Source: UBA1146 sp050256555 (lineage in GTDB: Bacteria; Planctomycetota; UBA8108; UBA1146). From it: a stretch of DNA of 7,385 bases. Location: positions 1 through 7,385 of the forward strand of contig JBBWWC010000015.1 in assembly GCA_050256555.1 (NCBI GenBank). The letters are read 5' to 3'. A program made the translations under genes and the position numbers. This document shows positions 5,244-7,385 of the stretch, one piece after another (position 1 is the first letter of the stretch; each line of letters begins with the position of its first letter). The notes beneath the pieces were generated by a model that made no database searches, was not told the DNA's origin, and saw only the letters and a list, made by a program, of their open reading frames with translations.

Positions 5244-6575
5244 ATGCTCACCAGGTCCATCATCGTTGCGATGATCTGTCTCTTGAGTGCCACTACTGGC
5301 CTCCAAGCACAAAATTATGCCCTCTCTGCCCCAGACAACAGCGGGCTTCCCGGGTCCACCGTCGAGGTTGCCATACAACTCGATACACCCACGGATGCGC
5401 AAGGATTTCAGTTAGGGCTCGGTCATCAGGCCCCAACCCTCTCCGTACTGAACGTTCTTGAAGGCCCTGCGCTTCTTGCGACCAACAATGGCGACGGAGC
5501 CGATTTCTTCAACGAAGAATTAACTCCCAGTGGTGGACCAGGACTGGTTCTTGGCGTCATCGTGAGCTGGACTCCACCGCTCGAATCGATCCCGGCAGGA
5601 AATCACCATGTTGCAACGATTCAGTACACTGTCGATGCCAGTGCTGAACCGGGAACCACTTCTCAAATCACGTTCCTCAATTCACTCGGTACTCCCCCTG
5701 TGAGTTGCGTGATTTCAGTCGATGGAGCTTCCAATCAGCCGATCCTTAATCATGGCACCATGACGATCGAAACCCCTGCTCCGTCCGGAGTCTCGGTGGT
5801 GATCGATGATGCTTGTGACTGCTCGGGAACCCTGAGCTGGGTCAACGAAGCCCTCTATGATTCGATCGAAATCACCCAGAACGGAACCACAACGACTCAT
5901 TCTGGAACCACAACCAGTAGCCCGGTGACCCTCGACGATGGTGTCACCACAAACTTCTCCGTGGTCGGTATCCGTAACGGACAGGCGTCTGCCGGCGGGA
6001 ACGGCTCCGGAATGTGTAACCAGACTCCACCTTCGTCTGGACCTTCTGGCTTAACCTGTGATATCGAGCATGAGACCTGTACTGCAACTCTGACCTGGTT
6101 CAACAACGATCCGGCGTATCAGGAATTGACCTTGATCGTCGATGGAGTTGTTACGGCGAATCTGCCCGGCGACACGACCACCTTCAGCGTCCAGCTCACC
6201 GAAGAGCTCATCGACTACAACTTCGAGATCTCCGGTCTTGGTGCCTGTGGAGAATCACTCCCTGCTACTTCCTGTATCGCCATGTGCCTTCCCGAGCGTT
6301 TCAAGCGCGGCGATGTCAACAGTGATGGAACCCTCGACATCTCGGATGCGATCGGAACCCTCAACTACCTGTTCCAGAACCTTGCTGTTGTTTGTCTCGA
6401 CGCTGTCGATACCAATGACGATGCTGCGGTCGATATCTCCGACGCTGTTTCGGTTCTGAATTACATCTTCGCTGGAGGATTGCCGCCAGCGCCTCCCGGT
6501 CCTCTCGAGTGCGGTGTCGACACGACCGATGATGGTCTCGACTGTGCTGGATACAACACGAGCCTCTGCAACTAG
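5244..6575 (+). CDS. Secreted cohesin-like, Ig-like and dockerin multidomain protein
   Basis: This 443-residue protein starts at an ATG with AGGAAGGA six bases upstream. Residues 1-23 form a signal peptide ending near LQAQ. Residues ~24-175 resemble a cohesin / carbohydrate-binding beta-sandwich (PGSTVEVAIQLDTPTDAQGF, then VATIQYTVDASAEPGTTSQI). Two Ig/FnIII-like domains follow at ~181-262 and ~266-348, aligned by GTLSWVN against ATLTWFN and each containing several Cys. The C-terminus has two EF-hand-like calcium loops: D357-N359-D361-G-D365-D368 and D389-N391-D393-D397-D400, the second with Ala where Gly is usual. Each is followed by a helix ending NYLF or NYIF, as in type I dockerins. A Pro-rich, Cys-containing tail (PPAPPGPLECGVDTTDDGLD) closes the protein. 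It is probably extracellular or surface-bound and stabilised by calcium and disulfides. It stands alone between divergent and convergent neighbours. No enzymatic domain is visible; partner and ligand are unknown. The cohesin call is weaker than the dockerin call. Confidence 0.85.
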   Translation: MLTRSIIVAMICLLSATTGLQAQNYALSAPDNSGLPGSTVEVAIQLDTPTDAQGFQLGLGHQAPTLSVLNVLEGPALLATNNGDGADFFNEELTPSGGPGLVLGVIVSWTPPLESIPAGNHHVATIQYTVDASAEPGTTSQITFLNSLGTPPVSCVISVDGASNQPILNHGTMTIETPAPSGVSVVIDDACDCSGTLSWVNEALYDSIEITQNGTTTTHSGTTTSSPVTLDDGVTTNFSVVGIRNGQASAGGNGSGMCNQTPPSSGPSGLTCDIEHETCTATLTWFNNDPAYQELTLIVDGVVTANLPGDTTTFSVQLTEELIDYNFEISGLGACGESLPATSCIAMCLPERFKRGDVNSDGTLDISDAIGTLNYLFQNLAVVCLDAVDTNDDAAVDISDAVSVLNYIFAGGLPPAPPGPLECGVDTTDDGLDCAGYNTSLCN

Positions 6576-6618
6576 CCTCACGGCGTAACGGTCAGAGACT
6601 CTCACGATTGAATTAAAA

Positions 6619-6653
6619 AGCGGGCCCGCAGGGTAACTCCCTGCGGGCCCGCT
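6619..6653. terminator. Rho-independent terminator between convergent genes, strongest for ribBA
   Basis: AGCGGGCCCGCAGGG (6619-6633) and CCCTGCGGGCCCGCT (6639-6653) form a perfect 15-bp GC-rich stem with loop TAACT. Read on the minus strand, the stem is followed by TTTTTAATT, the expected U-tract for a terminator of the riboflavin gene, which ends at 6702. On the plus strand the stem lies 43 bases past the dockerin-protein stop but is followed only by GTTCATCC, so it is weaker in that direction. Confidence 0.88.
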
Positions 6654-6701
6654 GTTCATCCAACATGATCATAACGAGGGAAACAGATCCTCTTGCTGGT
6701 T

Positions 6702-7385
6702 CTAGATCTCCTCGAAGATATGACCCAGCTTGGTCTTCTTGGCGCGCAGGTAGCTCAGGTTCACCGGTCCCGGCCCGGGCTCGATGGGAAGCCTGTCGAC
6801 CACCTGGATTCCATTCTGCTCGAGCCCTTTGATCTTGGCCGGGTTGTTGGTGAGCAACTGTATCTGAGTCGCACCCAATGCCTGTAAAACACTGGCGGCT
6901 TCGGCGTAATCACGAAGATCAGGCGGGAATCCAAGGCGTTCATTCGCCTCTACCGTATCCAACCCTTCATTTTGTTGCAGATGATAAGCCTCGATTTTAC
7001 GAGTCAGCCCGATATCACGTCCTTCCTGGGGCAGGTAGAGCAACGCTCCCCGTTCCCGGAAACCGATGGCCTCGAGAGACATCTGTAACTGCGCTCCACA
7101 ATCACAGCGAAGCGAACCCAGTGTATCTCCGGTGAAGCATGCACTGTGTATCCGGATGAGCGGTGGCTCCTCTTCCACAGTGGAAAGATCTCCCTGACGG
7201 AGAACCGTGATCGGTTCGCCAGCACCAACACTCCAGCACTCAATCTCGAACTTGCCGAACGGTGTCGGCAAGTGAGCTTTCGAATGACACCGTGGCTCCA
7301 GAGTCGCTGGAGGATTGTTCTCGATCAGCGACTGAGGCATTTCTTCCTCATGGGTTTGTCGATACTCGACCAGACTGGCAATCGT
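6702..7385 (-). CDS. ribBA: GTP cyclohydrolase II, probably C-terminal half of a RibBA fusion; 5' end cut
   Basis: GTP cyclohydrolase II opens GTP to a diaminopyrimidine at the first step of riboflavin synthesis. Numbering from the ATG at 7340, the zinc ligands are C68, C79 and C81 (HSACFTGDTLGSLRCDCG), with the same 11- and 2-residue spacing as E. coli RibA. The catalytic block LYLPQEGRDIGLTRKIEAY (101-119) and LLTNNPAKI (162-170) are intact, and the protein ends LGHIFEEI. The frame does not begin at that ATG: it stays open to the right edge, and the 15 extra codons read TIASLVEYRQTHEEE. That closely resembles the TIxDLIxYRrxHE end of the RibB (DHBP synthase) domain, so the gene is probably a bifunctional RibBA with its RibB half outside the window. 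The linker to the cyclohydrolase domain seems about 15-20 residues longer than usual. A terminator hairpin follows at 6619-6653. The RibA domain is certain; the fusion is likely. Confidence 0.92.
   Translation of the reverse strand, partial: TIASLVEYRQTHEEEMPQSLIENNPPATLEPRCHSKAHLPTPFGKFEIECWSVGAGEPITVLRQGDLSTVEEEPPLIRIHSACFTGDTLGSLRCDCGAQLQMSLEAIGFRERGALLYLPQEGRDIGLTRKIEAYHLQQNEGLDTVEANERLGFPPDLRDYAEAASVLQALGATQIQLLTNNPAKIKGLEQNGIQVVDRLPIEPGPGPVNLSYLRAKKTKLGHIFEEI

Noticed and set aside
6255..6659. Minus-strand frame of 134 codons opposite the dockerin module
   Set aside because: It is an antisense shadow of the EF-hand region, with its start inside the terminator hairpin.

Overview
The window looks like chromosomal DNA from a planctomycete-like (PVC-group) bacterium. 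The main clue is the secreted protein at 5244-6575. Its C-terminus carries a paired calcium-binding dockerin module (RGDVNSDGTLDISDAI, then DTNDDAAVDISDAV) followed by a Cys-containing tail, a form I associate with planctomycete genomes. Base composition appears moderately GC-rich throughout. No mobile element, CRISPR array, rRNA or tRNA was found. The taxonomic call is an inference from protein style, not from a marker gene.

Layout, left to right. (1) 1-1621, minus strand: a two-gene unit, ruvB followed by a SpoIID/LytB-type peptidoglycan protein. The two overlap by two bases, and the SpoIID gene is cut by the left window edge. (2) 1622-1832: shared divergent promoter region. (3) 1833-4032, plus strand: an MFS drug-type transporter, then a lipoprotein with a C-terminal LysM domain. 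(4) 4037-4074: a near-perfect 38-nt hairpin at the convergent junction, which also covers the last codons of the next gene. (5) 4051-5058, minus strand: a radical SAM enzyme of the ArsS (arsenosugar biosynthesis) type. (6) 5059-5243: a second divergent promoter region with a good sigma70-like promoter and a leader hairpin for the plus-strand gene. (7) 5244-6575, plus strand: secreted protein with a cohesin-like domain, two Ig-like domains and a dockerin. (8) 6619-6653: a strong terminator hairpin between convergent genes. (9) 6702-7385, minus strand: the GTP cyclohydrolase II part of what is probably a RibBA fusion, cut by the right edge.

Functionally this is a mosaic of unrelated housekeeping and envelope genes, not one pathway: Holliday-junction migration (RuvB), cell wall or envelope (SpoIID-like, LysM lipoprotein, dockerin protein), efflux (MFS), arsenic or radical chemistry (ArsS) and riboflavin synthesis (RibBA). 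Only the ruvB-spoIID pair, and less certainly the MFS-LysM pair, look co-transcribed. I see no convincing undescribed multi-gene system. The items most worth a second look are the hairpin folded around the C-terminal Cys codon of arsS, the cohesin-like plus dockerin architecture, the 17-base palindrome inside the LysM gene, and the hairpin at the predicted 5' end of the dockerin-gene mRNA.
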